Source: Alcanivorax quisquiliarum | GTDB lineage: Bacteria > Pseudomonadota > Gammaproteobacteria > Pseudomonadales > Alcanivoracaceae | DNA length: 64,000 bases | NCBI RefSeq assembly: GCF_023051175.1 | Contig: NZ_JALKII010000007.1 | Span: 149,297-213,296, forward strand | Direction of reading: 5' to 3' | In this document: positions 8,622 to 17,860 of the stretch, one piece after another | How the letters are laid out: every line of letters begins with the position of its first letter | Position numbering within the stretch: position 1 is the stretch's first letter | Translations under genes and position numbers: made by a program | The notes under the pieces: model-generated | The model's database searches: none | Seen by the model: only the letters and a program-made list of their open reading frames with translations | What the model was told of the DNA's origin: nothing

Positions 8622-9635
8622 ATGTCGAACAGCCTGATACCGGCGTCTATCTTGCCGGGTTTGCTGGAGCTGGCCATGAAAAGCCGGCTCAATATCCAGG
8701 CTATGTTCCAGCGTATCGGCATTGATCCGGACGCCGTCGGCCGGCGCGATCAGTTCATCACGCTGGCGCAGCTGGATGCGTTGCTGACAGCAGCCTTCAT
8801 CAGCGCCGACGACGATGCCTTCTTCGGTTTGCGTGTCGGCAGCGAAACCCATTACGGCGCCATGGATCTGCTCGGCAACCTGATGGCGTCCTCCAGCAAT
8901 CTTGATGCGGCCCTGCAATCGCTGCTGCGCTACAAGAATCTGATGGTGCCGTATATGGAGTTGTCGTTGCAGCGTAGCCAGGGCAGTGTCCGGCTGGCGG
9001 CCAGCTCCGATCCCTCGCTGCGGTTCACCAGCCTGCGCGCCCACAACGAGGCCGTGGTGGCCACCATGGTATCCATCGGCCGTTCATTGACCAGCCAGCA
9101 GCTCGGCCTTGAGGCAGTGGAGATGCGGCACGCAGCACCGGCCGACACCCGGCCGTATGATGCCTATTTTCAGGTGCCGCAGTATTTCGAGCAGCCACAC
9201 AATGCCATCGTGTTTGCCGAGGAAACTCTGGTGCGGCCTTTCTCCGGCGCTTATCCGCTCTACAATGAACGCCTGCGCCGGCAAGCGGATCGGTTGCTGG
9301 CTGGCTTGAGCCGCGCCCAGGGCACGGCCGAACAAGTACAGCAAGTGCTGCGTCAGCGTCTTGGTCAGGGAGATGTCGCCATTGTCGATGTCGCGCAGGC
9401 GCTCAACCTCAGCGTGCGCACGCTGCAACGTCGTCTGCGGCAGGATCAAACCAGTTTTGCCGAGCTGCGGGACAAAGTGCGGCATGGCTACGCTCGCGCC
9501 GCCTTGCGAGCAGAAATATGCGATATGGAGCAACTGGCCGCGGAACTGGGTTTCTCGGACATCGCGAACTTTTATCACGCCTTCAAACGCTGGGAAGGCT
9601 GTGCACCGGGCGAGTACCGGCGTCGGCAGCGCTGA
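8622..9635 (+). CDS. AraC-family regulator with arabinose-binding-like N-terminal domain (OruR/QhpR type)
   Basis: A 337-residue cytoplasmic regulator. The N-terminal two thirds match the AraC_binding_2 (arabinose-binding-like) domain; FFGLRVGSETHYGAMDLLGN is typical. The C-terminal 100 residues form the double helix-turn-helix, with VAQALNLSVRTLQRRLRQD and IAN-FYHAFKRWEG as its two helices. The start is the ATG at 8622, six bases after GGGAGGG; an upstream in-frame ATG at 8604 lacks this. It is divergent from the SRPBCC-RND pair, so it may control it. The effector is unknown. Confidence 0.88.
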   Translation: MSNSLIPASILPGLLELAMKSRLNIQAMFQRIGIDPDAVGRRDQFITLAQLDALLTAAFISADDDAFFGLRVGSETHYGAMDLLGNLMASSSNLDAALQSLLRYKNLMVPYMELSLQRSQGSVRLAASSDPSLRFTSLRAHNEAVVATMVSIGRSLTSQQLGLEAVEMRHAAPADTRPYDAYFQVPQYFEQPHNAIVFAEETLVRPFSGAYPLYNERLRRQADRLLAGLSRAQGTAEQVQQVLRQRLGQGDVAIVDVAQALNLSVRTLQRRLRQDQTSFAELRDKVRHGYARAALRAEICDMEQLAAELGFSDIANFYHAFKRWEGCAPGEYRRRQR

Positions 9636-9687
9636 CAAATACGGCAGCCGCTCCGGCTCGCCACCGCATTTTCGAGAGAGGGCAGCG

Positions 9688-10506
9688 ATGGGCGACAGGG
9701 AACCAGTCGACCGGCAAGGCGCCTTGTATGTGCACGGCGGCCACGCACTGATGGTGGGATGTGCGGTCGACAATCCGCCGCACTCCCATTACAACGCCTC
9801 AGTGCTGTTGGCCAGCGGCGCGCCTTTTTTATTTCGTCACGGCGATGGCGCCTGGCAAGAAAGCAGCGGCCTGTGCGTCGCACCGTGCGTGGAGCAACAA
9901 CTACGGACCCGCGATGCCGGTGTGCTGATCATGCAGGTCGATCCGGACGGCCGAGCGTTTCAGCATTTTGGTGGCCGCTTTGTGGCGAGTCCAGTGATCG
10001 AGCTGAGCGCAGCCGAGCGCGCCGAGATACTTGCCGGCCTTCCTGCGGGCCCGTGGCAGGGGCGCGCAGCCGCGGCTTTTTTCTGTCACGCCGTAACCGT
10101 GCTGGGGCGTAATGCACCGCACCCCGGAGCGCGGGATCCAAGGGTGGTGAGCGTGTGCAGGATGCTTGCCGAGCAACTGGAACAGCCGCCCTCCCTGGCG
10201 GTACTGGCCGAGGCAGTGTCATTGTCCGTGTCGCGCTTGCAGCATCTGGTCAAGGCAGAGCTGGGCTTGCCTCTCGGGCACTATTTGTTGTGGCTGCGTG
10301 TCAGAGACACCGTGCGGCGAGCACAATACGGCAGCTCACTGACGGAGGCTGCTCTGGCTGCCGGTTTTGCAGACTCCGCCCATTTCAGCCGTACCTTTCG
10401 ACGTATGTTCGGCTTGCCGCCGTCGTCTGTGCTGAAGCAGCACAACCAGGTGCGAGTGGAAATTCTCTCGAGCGCCAGCGCTGGCGGCTGCAACGAGCCG
10501 GGCTGA
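9688..10506 (+). CDS. AraC-family transcriptional regulator
   Basis: A second AraC-type regulator, 272 residues, 52 bases downstream of the first and in the same direction. The C-terminal domain is clear: LAEAVSLSVSRLQHLVKAELGLPLG is the first helix-turn-helix and AAGFADSAHFSRTFRRMFG the second. The N-terminal 150 residues look cupin-like (HGGHALMVGCAVDNPPHSHYNA). I chose the ATG at 9688 behind GAGAGAGGG; an open frame extends upstream but would overlap the first regulator out of frame. The target is unknown. Confidence 0.82.
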   Translation: MGDREPVDRQGALYVHGGHALMVGCAVDNPPHSHYNASVLLASGAPFLFRHGDGAWQESSGLCVAPCVEQQLRTRDAGVLIMQVDPDGRAFQHFGGRFVASPVIELSAAERAEILAGLPAGPWQGRAAAAFFCHAVTVLGRNAPHPGARDPRVVSVCRMLAEQLEQPPSLAVLAEAVSLSVSRLQHLVKAELGLPLGHYLLWLRVRDTVRRAQYGSSLTEAALAAGFADSAHFSRTFRRMFGLPPSSVLKQHNQVRVEILSSASAGGCNEPG

Positions 10507-11012
10507 AAGAGCCCGCGGCATCAAGGCTGCGGCGCACACAGGCGCACCGAGAAGCGTCAGGGCAGGGTGGCAAGGGCGGCGCCTCGGGTGCCCGAAGGCG
10601 CCGGAAATGATATCAAAATGCCATCTCTGGCTGTGCCCGACAGCCCCTCGAAGCTACCTTCCGACGACCGGTCAGGAAATTTTTTCTCTTTATTTGAACT
10701 TAATCGTCAGCAACGCGGTCATAACTTGCAGTAGCGAACGTGGCCTCTCCTCCACACGCTACGCCAGCTTTAGCTGATTCTGTGATTGGGTTTGTTTAGT
10801 GAAAGTCTCCTTAACGTAATAACTTTGAAGCGCCGGTTTCCGGCGCTTTTTTTTGCGACGGTATCAGAGCAGGTGGCAATCGCTCGCACCGGCGCCGGGG
10901 CTGTTCACCGCCCAGATGGCGGCCGGGGAGGAGCGGAAGAGCTGCGCTCCTGGTTTTCAGGGTAGAGCGGCACAGCGCAGCGGCGGCCTGGAGGCAGGCG
11001 CAACGAACGCGA
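10507..11012. other. Intergenic region, possible small RNA
   Basis: No protein gene is convincing here. The plus strand carries an AT-richer stretch (10,670-10,820) that ends in a very strong intrinsic terminator more than 300 bases after the last plus-strand stop. A transcript of about 100-200 bases ending at that terminator could be a small RNA, but no clear promoter or known RNA family was recognised. The remaining part to 11,012 is GC-rich and featureless. Confidence 0.3.
10829..10854 (+). terminator. Strong rho-independent terminator
   Basis: A perfect 8-bp stem AGCGCCGG/CCGGCGCT with a TTT loop is followed by seven more T residues. It works in the plus direction only; the reverse reading has no T-run after the stem. 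Confidence 0.9.
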
Positions 11013-12557
11013 TCAGTAAACATCTCGCCGGTAACGACCGGCTTTGATCAGCACGTCCACCGCGTCATCACCAAGCAGCGAGCGAAGCGTGCCATCTACG
11101 CTGCGGCCGACGCCGGCAAGGCGGCCGCACACATAGATGGCAGCGCCGCGTGCCAGCCACTGCTGCAACCGGGTGTGTTCTGCCGCAAGGCGTTCATGCA
11201 CATGAATATGTGCCGCGCCAGCGCGAGAAAATACACGATCCCATCGCCGCAGATGGCCGCGCTCGTGCCAGGCAGCCAGCTCTTCGTGAAACAGGCTGTC
11301 GTGCCCGGCGCTGCGTTCGCCAAATAATAACCAGTTTTCGTGCTGGCCCTGTTGTGCGCGCTCTTGCAGATGAGCGCGCAGCCCGGCCAGGCCGGTGCCC
11401 GCACCAATCAGAATCATCGGGCCGTTGAGGCCGTGAAAAGCAGGGTTTCGGCGGATGCGCACCGGCGTAAGGTCGCCGGCCGCAGCAGCGTGAGTGAGCC
11501 AGCCGGAACCGAGACCCAGGCGGCCATCATCCAGCGGTACTTGCCGCACCAGCAGTTCCAGCATGCAGCATGGTGCATTTGCGTCTGAGCCTGTGGCTGC
11601 ATTGGCGCGGGTGCTTTGTGCCGCAATGGCCGCAATCGAATAGGCGCGTACCTCGTTGTGCGCCGGCCCGGGCTGTATCTCCAGAATATCGCCTGCCTGC
11701 CAGGTCAAAGCCACGTCGGCACGCAACAGCACATGAAACACGGGCGCGCCGGGGCTGCCGATATTGAGACACCGCCGGCTCACCAGCCGCGCTGCCCGCC
11801 AAGGCGTCGTGCTCAGGGTAATCTCTGCGGCTGTCTCTTCTGTGCCCTCTTCGTCGCTAACTCCATCGCTCTCGGCAGCTCTGTCTCCGGCGCTTTCTGC
11901 CGCGCTCCGTGCGACACCCAGGTGGCGCAGCTGTTGCTGCCAGGCTCCCAGACTTTGTGCGTCACAACGGTCTGCCGTGAGCAAGGGAAACAACGGGCGC
12001 GCACGGCACCGTTGCAGCCAGTCATCAAGCTGGCGGCCGAAGGCACAGAAAGCATCGTAATGCCGATCACCCAGCGCCAGCACTGCGTAGCGCAGGTGGG
12101 CCAGATCCGGTGTTTGCGGCATCACTTGCCGGGCAAACACGGCGGCATTGTCCGGCGCATCACCCTCGCCGTAAGTGCTGGCAATGGCCAACACCTGCGC
12201 AACGCTCGCCAGCCGCTGCGAGCTTACCTGATTGAACGGTACCACCTCTGCGTCTGTGCCGGCGGCGCTCAGGTGCTCGGCGGTCTGCCAGGCCAGTTGT
12301 TCGGCGGTGCCGCTCTGGCTTGCGTAAGCGATCAGCATGCCCGGTGTCTGAAAGCTGTTCTTTCGTCGCTGCAAGGCCCTCTTTCGAGCGCCCGGCTGGT
12401 ACCAGAGCCAATATCCGCAAGCGAGTAAATACAGCAGCAGGGTGGCCGGCGCAGCTATCGCGGGCTGGCGCAAAAAAGCACCCGTGGTGGAGTCGCCCAG
12501 CGCCAGCGCTGCAAAGGATACAGCGATGATAGCCCACCACAGCAGTGGGCTTTTCAT
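11013..12557 (-). CDS. Flavodoxin/FAD-NADPH reductase (sulfite reductase flavoprotein-like), membrane-anchored
   Basis: A 514-residue protein. Two N-terminal helices (about residues 5-60) are followed by a flavodoxin domain (YASQSGTAEQLAWQTAEHL binds FMN phosphate; ASTYGEGDAPDNA). A Glu/Asp-rich linker leads to a ferredoxin-reductase-like domain with VRAYSIAAI for FAD and ILIGAGTGLAGLRAHLQER for NADPH. It probably carries electrons from NADPH to the inner membrane, perhaps for ferric reduction. It is last in the TonB-PepSY-DUF2271-DUF4198 operon. The start at 12557 (MKSPLLWW) has a weak ribosome site; an in-frame ATG at 12605 is possible. The iron role is inferred from context. Confidence 0.8.
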   Translation of the reverse strand: MKSPLLWWAIIAVSFAALALGDSTTGAFLRQPAIAAPATLLLYLLACGYWLWYQPGARKRALQRRKNSFQTPGMLIAYASQSGTAEQLAWQTAEHLSAAGTDAEVVPFNQVSSQRLASVAQVLAIASTYGEGDAPDNAAVFARQVMPQTPDLAHLRYAVLALGDRHYDAFCAFGRQLDDWLQRCRARPLFPLLTADRCDAQSLGAWQQQLRHLGVARSAAESAGDRAAESDGVSDEEGTEETAAEITLSTTPWRAARLVSRRCLNIGSPGAPVFHVLLRADVALTWQAGDILEIQPGPAHNEVRAYSIAAIAAQSTRANAATGSDANAPCCMLELLVRQVPLDDGRLGLGSGWLTHAAAAGDLTPVRIRRNPAFHGLNGPMILIGAGTGLAGLRAHLQERAQQGQHENWLLFGERSAGHDSLFHEELAAWHERGHLRRWDRVFSRAGAAHIHVHERLAAEHTRLQQWLARGAAIYVCGRLAGVGRSVDGTLRSLLGDDAVDVLIKAGRYRRDVY

Positions 12558-12759
12558 GATGTCATGGACGCCTTTTGTGGCAATGTTGCTTCCGTGTTGG
12601 CACATCAGCAGCGTCCCTCGCGCAGGGGGGCGCAGAACGCAGCGCGCCAGCGCGCACCGTGGAGCAGCGGGTGGGCTATCGTCGGCGGGAAGACGGCGTG
12701 GTGCATGGGCATATCAGCCGGGCCAGCAAGAGCCGGCCCGCTCCGTCGCCGTTCAATGA

Positions 12760-13584
12760 TTATTGGGGCAGCACTTCAAAAGTGCCGGTAAAGCTGGCGC
12801 GCCGGGTGGCATTCGGAATCGACGCCTGATCGTCTTCCAGCTCGGCATTGAGCCAATACATGCCTGCTGCGGGCCAGGTAACACTGAAACGCCCCTGCTG
12901 ATCAGTGGTGGTGGTCATTTCGTCCTGCTGGTTGCGATAGCGCATACCGCCGGCGATCACTTCCACTGTCAGCGCCGCCGCAGGCTTGCCATCAATCAAC
13001 AACTGGAAAGTGGCCTCTTCACCAGCGAAAAGATCGTTCGGGTGGGTTACGGGCACCAGCTCCAACCCGTTGTTCCCCGGTTTGAAGACCGTCTCGGTGG
13101 GCGCGCCTGCGGTGACATAGGTTTCCAGCCGGCGTGCGGATTCGGTGATGCGCAGATCCGCCGCATCGGCCGGCACTGCGGCACGCCATTGGCTGGCGTC
13201 GCCGCGCCAGCGTTTGCGTTCGCCGTTTTCTTCCCAGGAAGCGATGACAAACTTGCCGGCAGAACTGATGCGATAAGTGCCGCGCTGGGTCAGGTTCAGG
13301 TCGAAATTGCTGCGATGTTTGCCGGTATGAATATTTTCCAGTGGCGCCTCACTGCCGTCCGGCGCTGTGGCGGTGATGCCCGCCGCCGACATGGCGTGGT
13401 AATCGGGGTGGAAGATATCGTTGGAAATCGCCGCGTCAAACGTCACCCAGGCATCATCGCTGGAGAGACTGGTGGCGGCCGGTAATATCCAGGCGCGGTG
13501 AGCTTCGGCGGCCAGTGGCAGGCTGAAAGCGGCAGCCAGCATCAGGGCAGGCGTCAGGCGGCGCGGCAAGCGTACTGAAATCAT
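12760..13584 (-). CDS. DUF4198-domain periplasmic protein
   Basis: A 274-residue exported protein. The signal peptide (MISVRLPRRL then a hydrophobic core) should be cleaved after AEA near residue 28, leaving HRAWILP, the usual start of mature DUF4198 proteins. The C-terminal part resembles a carboxypeptidase-regulatory/Ig-like beta domain (LTVEVIAGG, DQQGRFSVTWP). Members often sit in nickel, cobalt or iron uptake operons. Here the gene is 15 bases downstream of DUF2271 and belongs to the Fur-box operon. Its biochemical function is not known. Confidence 0.82.
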   Translation of the reverse strand: MISVRLPRRLTPALMLAAAFSLPLAAEAHRAWILPAATSLSSDDAWVTFDAAISNDIFHPDYHAMSAAGITATAPDGSEAPLENIHTGKHRSNFDLNLTQRGTYRISSAGKFVIASWEENGERKRWRGDASQWRAAVPADAADLRITESARRLETYVTAGAPTETVFKPGNNGLELVPVTHPNDLFAGEEATFQLLIDGKPAAALTVEVIAGGMRYRNQQDEMTTTTDQQGRFSVTWPAAGMYWLNAELEDDQASIPNATRRASFTGTFEVLPQ

Positions 13585-13599
13585 GACAGTGCTCCAGAT

Positions 13600-14112
13600 T
13601 CAGGGGGTAATATCAAGGCGGACGGTGCCCAGCTCCTGGCTGCCGGCAGCGCTGTTGCTGAAGGCGCCATCAAGCGGCCAGCTGAATGGAATGCTCACTA
13701 CTTCACGGCCACCCACTTCGCGGGCGGCTTCCACCTGCAAGGTGTAATCGCCGGGCGCCAGCTCGGCCAATGGCGCCTGGCCGGTGCGCAGGGTGAAGCT
13801 GTGTGCGCCCACCGGGCGCGTGGCGCCGGACACGCCATCCACCGGCATCTCCAGGCTGCGGCCGCTGCGGCGCCACCACTGGCGCATATCCTTGAGCCAC
13901 TTTTCGCCCTCACGATCCTTGAGCTTGGTGTCGTACCACACGGCCAGCGTGGTAGTGCTGCCGCCTTGCTGCTCCAGCCAGAAGGCCACATAAGGGCGGT
14001 GATATTCGGCCACGTTCAGGCGTGGAATTTCCACGCTGATGGTCAGTTCTGCGGCGCTGGCCGGTAGTACCAGCGCCACGAGCAGGGCGGGTGCGATCAA
14101 CGAGCGCATCAA
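13600..14112 (-). CDS. DUF2271-domain periplasmic protein
   Basis: A 170-residue protein with a short signal peptide (cleavage expected after ASA near residue 20). DUF2271 features are present: a first strand ELTISVEIPRL, then VAFWLEQQGG and LAVWYDTKLKDREGEKWLKDMRQWW, and the DGVSGATRPVG block. It lies seven bases after the PepSY gene and 15 bases before DUF4198, in the order typical of PepSY/TonB iron operons. A carrier or haem/flavin-linked role has been suggested from context for the family; nothing catalytic is visible. Confidence 0.85.
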   Translation of the reverse strand: MMRSLIAPALLVALVLPASAAELTISVEIPRLNVAEYHRPYVAFWLEQQGGSTTTLAVWYDTKLKDREGEKWLKDMRQWWRRSGRSLEMPVDGVSGATRPVGAHSFTLRTGQAPLAELAPGDYTLQVEAAREVGGREVVSIPFSWPLDGAFSNSAAGSQELGTVRLDITP

Positions 14113-14119
14113 GAGAACC

Positions 14120-14737
14120 TCACGAGTGAATAAACAAAATGATCAGCAGCAGCGGCGCCACCAGCCCCAGGCCGACCAACGGCCAGGTGGCGGGCCGCTG
14201 GCGACCGTGCAGGTGCAGCAGGAACAAACCGGTGATACAGAACACCAGGCAGGCCACCGCAAAAATATCCAGAAACCAGCGCCACGCCGTGCCGGTGTTG
14301 CGGCCCTTGTGCAGATCGTTGAGCCAGGCCACCCAGCCCCGGTCAGTGCGCTCGTAAAACAGTTCGCCGGTGGCGCGATCAATGCTCAGCCAGGCATCGC
14401 CGCCGGGGCGCGGCAGGCCAAGGTAGATTTCATCCGTGCTCCACTCGGCTTCATGCGCGCCGGTCGCAATGCCCAGCTGATCTGAAAGCCAGGCCCGCAA
14501 GCCGGTGGGCAGGGCGCCGGCCTGTTGCGAAGGCGGCGGCAGCAGTGCATCCGGCACCACGGCCTCGCGCTCGGTGATGGTCGGGCGCGCTTCAATGCGC
14601 GCCGCATGGTTGAGCGTGATGCCGGTAACGGCGAACAGCAACATGCCCACCAGGCACAGGGCAGAGCTGATCCAGTGCCACTGGTGCAGATGACGCAACC
14701 AGAAATTTCGATGGCCTGACACAGGGGAATGGGACAC
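14120..14737 (-). CDS. PepSY-associated transmembrane protein
   Basis: A 205-residue inner-membrane protein. One helix at residues 23-44 (WISSALCLVGMLLFAVTGITLNHA) is followed by a periplasmic PepSY-like segment (WLSIDRATGELFYERTDRG, then WLNDLHKGRNTG), and two further helices end the protein. This layout is common in PiuB-like or PepSY proteins of siderophore and iron operons, where they are thought to help ferric reduction or siderophore processing. It follows the TonB receptor by 48 bases. The specific substrate is unknown. Confidence 0.85.
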   Translation of the reverse strand: MSHSPVSGHRNFWLRHLHQWHWISSALCLVGMLLFAVTGITLNHAARIEARPTITEREAVVPDALLPPPSQQAGALPTGLRAWLSDQLGIATGAHEAEWSTDEIYLGLPRPGGDAWLSIDRATGELFYERTDRGWVAWLNDLHKGRNTGTAWRWFLDIFAVACLVFCITGLFLLHLHGRQRPATWPLVGLGLVAPLLLIILFIHS

Positions 14738-14785
14738 GGTGCGGTCGCTTCCTTGGTTGAGTCAGCGATGCTGACTACACGGCCA

Positions 14786-16978
14786 TCAGAACTCCATATT
14801 CACCGACAACCAGAAAGTGCGGCCCGGGTGCACACCGCCATCCACGCTGCGGCCTGTCTGGAAGTATTCACTGGCCCAGGCAAGGTTGCTGGCGGTGTCC
14901 GTATAGGTAGTGTATTTGCGGAATTCCTTGTCCAGCAGGTTGAACACATTGGCGTTCAGCGTCACGCGCTCGGATACCTGATAAGCACCGCCAAGGTGGA
15001 ACAGTGAGTAGGCTTTCAGATCACCCACCGCCTGGTAGATCAGCGCATTGTTGCCGGTCAGGTCCGCGGTGCGGCCGCTGAAACGCTTGGCCTCGCCACG
15101 GTATTCGCCGCGCAGCCACAGGTTCAGGCGTTCGCTGGCCGTCCAGCGCAATGTTGCGTTGCCGCGATGCTTGGGCGTGTTGCTGAGCTTGCCGTTGTCC
15201 TGGCCAGATTCGGTCACTTCGCTGTCGGTCCAGGTATAGCTCAGTTGCAGCGACCAGTCGTCGGCCAGTGGCAGCCGGCCACTCAGCTCGGCGCCCCAGG
15301 TTTTCGCTTCATCGATATTCACCGCGTAGGTGGCGGTGGGGTTGGCGGCGCAGCTGGAGATCGGGTTCACAGCACAATCCCCTTCGCCGCCGGTAATACG
15401 GTCTTCAATTTCGTTATGGAACAGCGTCACCGAACCGGCCAGTCCTTCGTAGTTGTCGAACAGCAATGCCAGTTCGGTGTTGGTGCTGGTTTCAGGTTCC
15501 AGATTCGGGTTGCCGATATTGATATTGGTACCTTGGCCACTGATGCCGCTGATACCGTCGATCAACTGATTCAGTCGTGGTGCGCGGAAGCCCTGGCTCA
15601 CGCCACCTTTGACAGTCACCTGGTCAGTGGTATTCCACACCAGATACGCACGCGGGCTGAAGTGCCCGCCAAAAGCATCATGATCGTCATAACGGCCACC
15701 GAACGTTGCCGCCAGACTATCGGTGAAACGCCACTCGTCCTCGATAAAGACCGCCGCCAACGTTTGGTCGTGTTTCTCCGGCAGCAATCCATCTTCCAGC
15801 TCCGCTTTCCACCACTGGCCGCCCACGGTCACCGTATGTGCGTCACCAAGTGGCGCAACATATTTGGTATCGAATACGGTATTGGTGGTTTCCAGTTCGC
15901 GATCGTCGCCGATGATGATATTGGGGAAACCGGAGAAGGGCGTGCCGATATCGCCGAGTTCACCGGGAATGGTGCGCCCCAGAGTTTCGGTTGTGGCGTA
16001 GCTCACGCTGGATTCCAGTTGGCCAATACCCACACGACTGCTGTGGCCGACGGCAATCTGATCGCGGTTCAGGCGCATATAATCCTTGTAACCAGGCAGG
16101 TCATCTGTCGGCGCCACTGCGTCCGCATCCCGGCTGCCCAGCCGCCCGTCATCGTTGTTGTACCAGGTCAGACCACGTTCCAGATCCAGCCACAATTCGT
16201 GATCGCTGTCGGGGGTGTAGGTCAGCCGCGCGCCGATATTGTATTGGCGGCTCTCCGCTGGCGCAGGGTTGCGGCCCGAGGGCGTGGCGCCGGGCGCAAC
16301 GATGTAGTCGGTCGCCTCTCGGTGATAGGTGCCGCCGCGCACCGCCAGGCCGAGCACGCCATCGATCAGCGGGCCGTTCACATAAATGTCGGTTTTTTGC
16401 TCGGTGCCCCAGTCGTTGTCTTGCGGCAGGCCGGCTTCCAGGCGCACCGCGCCGCCCCATTCCTGGGCCACCTTGCGGGTGATGATATTGACCACGCCGC
16501 CCATGGCGTCGGAGCCGTAAAGAGTGGACATCGGCCCCCGCACCACCTCGATCCGCTCAATGGCAGAGAGTGGTGGCATAAAGCTGGTCAGCGCCGCGCC
16601 AAAGCCGTTCGGCGTCACATCGCCGGCCACGTTCTGGCGGCGGCCGTCGATCAGGATCAGCGTATAGTCGCTGGGCATGCCACGGATGCTGATATCCAGA
16701 CCGCCGGTCTTGCCGGTGCTGCCACGCACATCCACGCCTTCCACGTCGGCCAGCGCTTCGGCCAGGTCGCGATATTGTTTGGTCTGCAAATCGTCGCGGC
16801 TCACCACGCTGATGCTGGCCGGCGCATCCTTGATGTCCTGTTCATAGCCCGCCGCGGTGGATACCACACGAACAGTGTCCAATTGCACCGGGTCCTGTTG
16901 CGCAGCAGCGCCCAGCGAAGCGGTAGCCACGGCAAGAGACAGCAGGCAGCGAGTCAGACGGGGCCTGTAGGCGTGCAT
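14786..16978 (-). CDS. TonB-dependent outer-membrane receptor
   Basis: A 730-residue outer-membrane receptor that imports a metal chelate using TonB-ExbBD energy. The signal peptide is followed by a TonB box (LDTVRVVST), a plug domain with GGLDISIRGMPSDYTLILIDGRR and RIEVVRGPMSTLYGSDAMGGVVNI, and a beta-barrel that ends in Phe (WLSVNMEF). The start is the ATG at 16978 behind GAGGAG. The Fur-like site over its promoter points to iron regulation. The plug resembles the CirA/FepA-type catecholate group, but the ligand is not certain. Confidence 0.93.
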   Translation of the reverse strand: MHAYRPRLTRCLLSLAVATASLGAAAQQDPVQLDTVRVVSTAAGYEQDIKDAPASISVVSRDDLQTKQYRDLAEALADVEGVDVRGSTGKTGGLDISIRGMPSDYTLILIDGRRQNVAGDVTPNGFGAALTSFMPPLSAIERIEVVRGPMSTLYGSDAMGGVVNIITRKVAQEWGGAVRLEAGLPQDNDWGTEQKTDIYVNGPLIDGVLGLAVRGGTYHREATDYIVAPGATPSGRNPAPAESRQYNIGARLTYTPDSDHELWLDLERGLTWYNNDDGRLGSRDADAVAPTDDLPGYKDYMRLNRDQIAVGHSSRVGIGQLESSVSYATTETLGRTIPGELGDIGTPFSGFPNIIIGDDRELETTNTVFDTKYVAPLGDAHTVTVGGQWWKAELEDGLLPEKHDQTLAAVFIEDEWRFTDSLAATFGGRYDDHDAFGGHFSPRAYLVWNTTDQVTVKGGVSQGFRAPRLNQLIDGISGISGQGTNINIGNPNLEPETSTNTELALLFDNYEGLAGSVTLFHNEIEDRITGGEGDCAVNPISSCAANPTATYAVNIDEAKTWGAELSGRLPLADDWSLQLSYTWTDSEVTESGQDNGKLSNTPKHRGNATLRWTASERLNLWLRGEYRGEAKRFSGRTADLTGNNALIYQAVGDLKAYSLFHLGGAYQVSERVTLNANVFNLLDKEFRKYTTYTDTASNLAWASEYFQTGRSVDGGVHPGRTFWLSVNMEF

Positions 16979-17047
16979 CAAGTGCTCCTCAAGAATTTCA
17001 CAGGTAAGTGGTATTTGCGCGAATGTCGGCAAGCAATGAGTGCGAAT

Positions 17048-17076
17048 ATTATAGCAAACGATAACCGTTCTCAATC
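17048..17076 (-). promoter_or_regulatory. Iron-operon promoter with overlapping Fur box
   Basis: On the minus strand a perfect TATAAT (17053-17048) lies 17 bases after GATTGA (17076-17071). The spacer and -35 carry GATTGAGAACGGTTATC, close to Fur sites of the GAGAAT/TTATC type. A second GATAAC half site lies just upstream (about 17,083-17,089). Iron-bound Fur would block this promoter. The match was judged by eye. Confidence 0.65.
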
Positions 17077-17196
17077 GTAGATGGTTATCATAAGTGATTG
17101 TTTTGCATAGGGAGCGGCTTTGCCAAAGTGTAAAGAGTGTAAGCGTCGCCCGATTTCGGGTGATTTGTGCGCTGGCAGCGGTCTGTTCGGGCGGAG

Positions 17197-17577
17197 CTAC
17201 GGCTCCTTGTTCTGGTGTTCCGGCGGCGAGGCCAGCGTATGTGTTTCGGCGTCGTAGCGGCCCTTGAGTTCGTCCTTGAGCATTCCTTCCCAGAGCGGCA
17301 CGCCGACAAAATAGCCGGCGCGGCCGATGGTGTGCGCCGCCACCGGCGCCGTCAGCATCACGAACAGCACAATAATGAGCACCCTGGCGGTGACCCCGGC
17401 CTCAAGAAAATGCAGGGCAACACCGATCATCACCAGGCCGATACCCATGGCGCCGGCCTTGGTGGTGGCATGCATGCGCATGAGCAGATCGGGCATTCGC
17501 AGCAGCCCGAGGCCGGCCAGGAACATCAGGAAAGTGCCGGCGATCATGAACAAGCCAGCGATCAGGTCAGTGATCAT
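17197..17577 (-). CDS. mnhG: Na+/H+ antiporter subunit G
   Basis: Small membrane subunit (126 residues, three helices) of the seven-part Mrp Na+/H+ antiporter. The family core is clear: GTFLMFLAGLGLLRMPDLLMRMHATTKAG, then a helix and TAPVAAHTIGRAGY. I chose the ATG at 17577, which overlaps the mnhF stop region by 11 bases; an in-frame ATG at 17592 is also possible. It is the last gene of the operon. Confidence 0.92.
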   Translation of the reverse strand: MITDLIAGLFMIAGTFLMFLAGLGLLRMPDLLMRMHATTKAGAMGIGLVMIGVALHFLEAGVTARVLIIVLFVMLTAPVAAHTIGRAGYFVGVPLWEGMLKDELKGRYDAETHTLASPPEHQNKEP

Positions 17578-17842
17578 CGCGATGGGCTCCACGTTCCAGA
17601 TAACGGGCGAAACCGACCGCCGCCAGAAAGGCGGTCAGCGCCAGCACCATGCCCACGTCCAGAAACGCGGGCTGGTCTGTGGTCAGCGCATAGATGCCGA
17701 TGAACCCCACCGTGAGGGATGCCATCAACTCCAGCGCAACGACACGATCCGGCAACGTCGGGCCGAGCACCAGGCGGATAAAAGCCATGATCAACGCGAG
17801 GCTGAGTAGTGCATAACTGGCCCAGATGACGGTAGCAGGCAT
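17567..17842 (-). CDS. mnhF: Na+/H+ antiporter subunit F
   Basis: A 91-residue, three-helix membrane subunit of the Mrp antiporter. The conserved RLVLGPTLPDRVVALE loop after helix 1 identifies subunit F. It lies 18 bases downstream of mnhE and overlaps mnhG. The ending GFARYLERG is typical. Confidence 0.94.
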   Translation of the reverse strand: MPATVIWASYALLSLALIMAFIRLVLGPTLPDRVVALELMASLTVGFIGIYALTTDQPAFLDVGMVLALTAFLAAVGFARYLERGAHRDDH

Positions 17843-17860
17843 TTTAGCGTCCTCCTTGGT

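Noticed and set aside
15167-17080. A 637-codon plus-strand reading frame across the TonB receptor gene
   Set aside because: It is the antisense shadow of a GC-rich gene with clear receptor motifs; it has no ribosome site and no recognisable domain.
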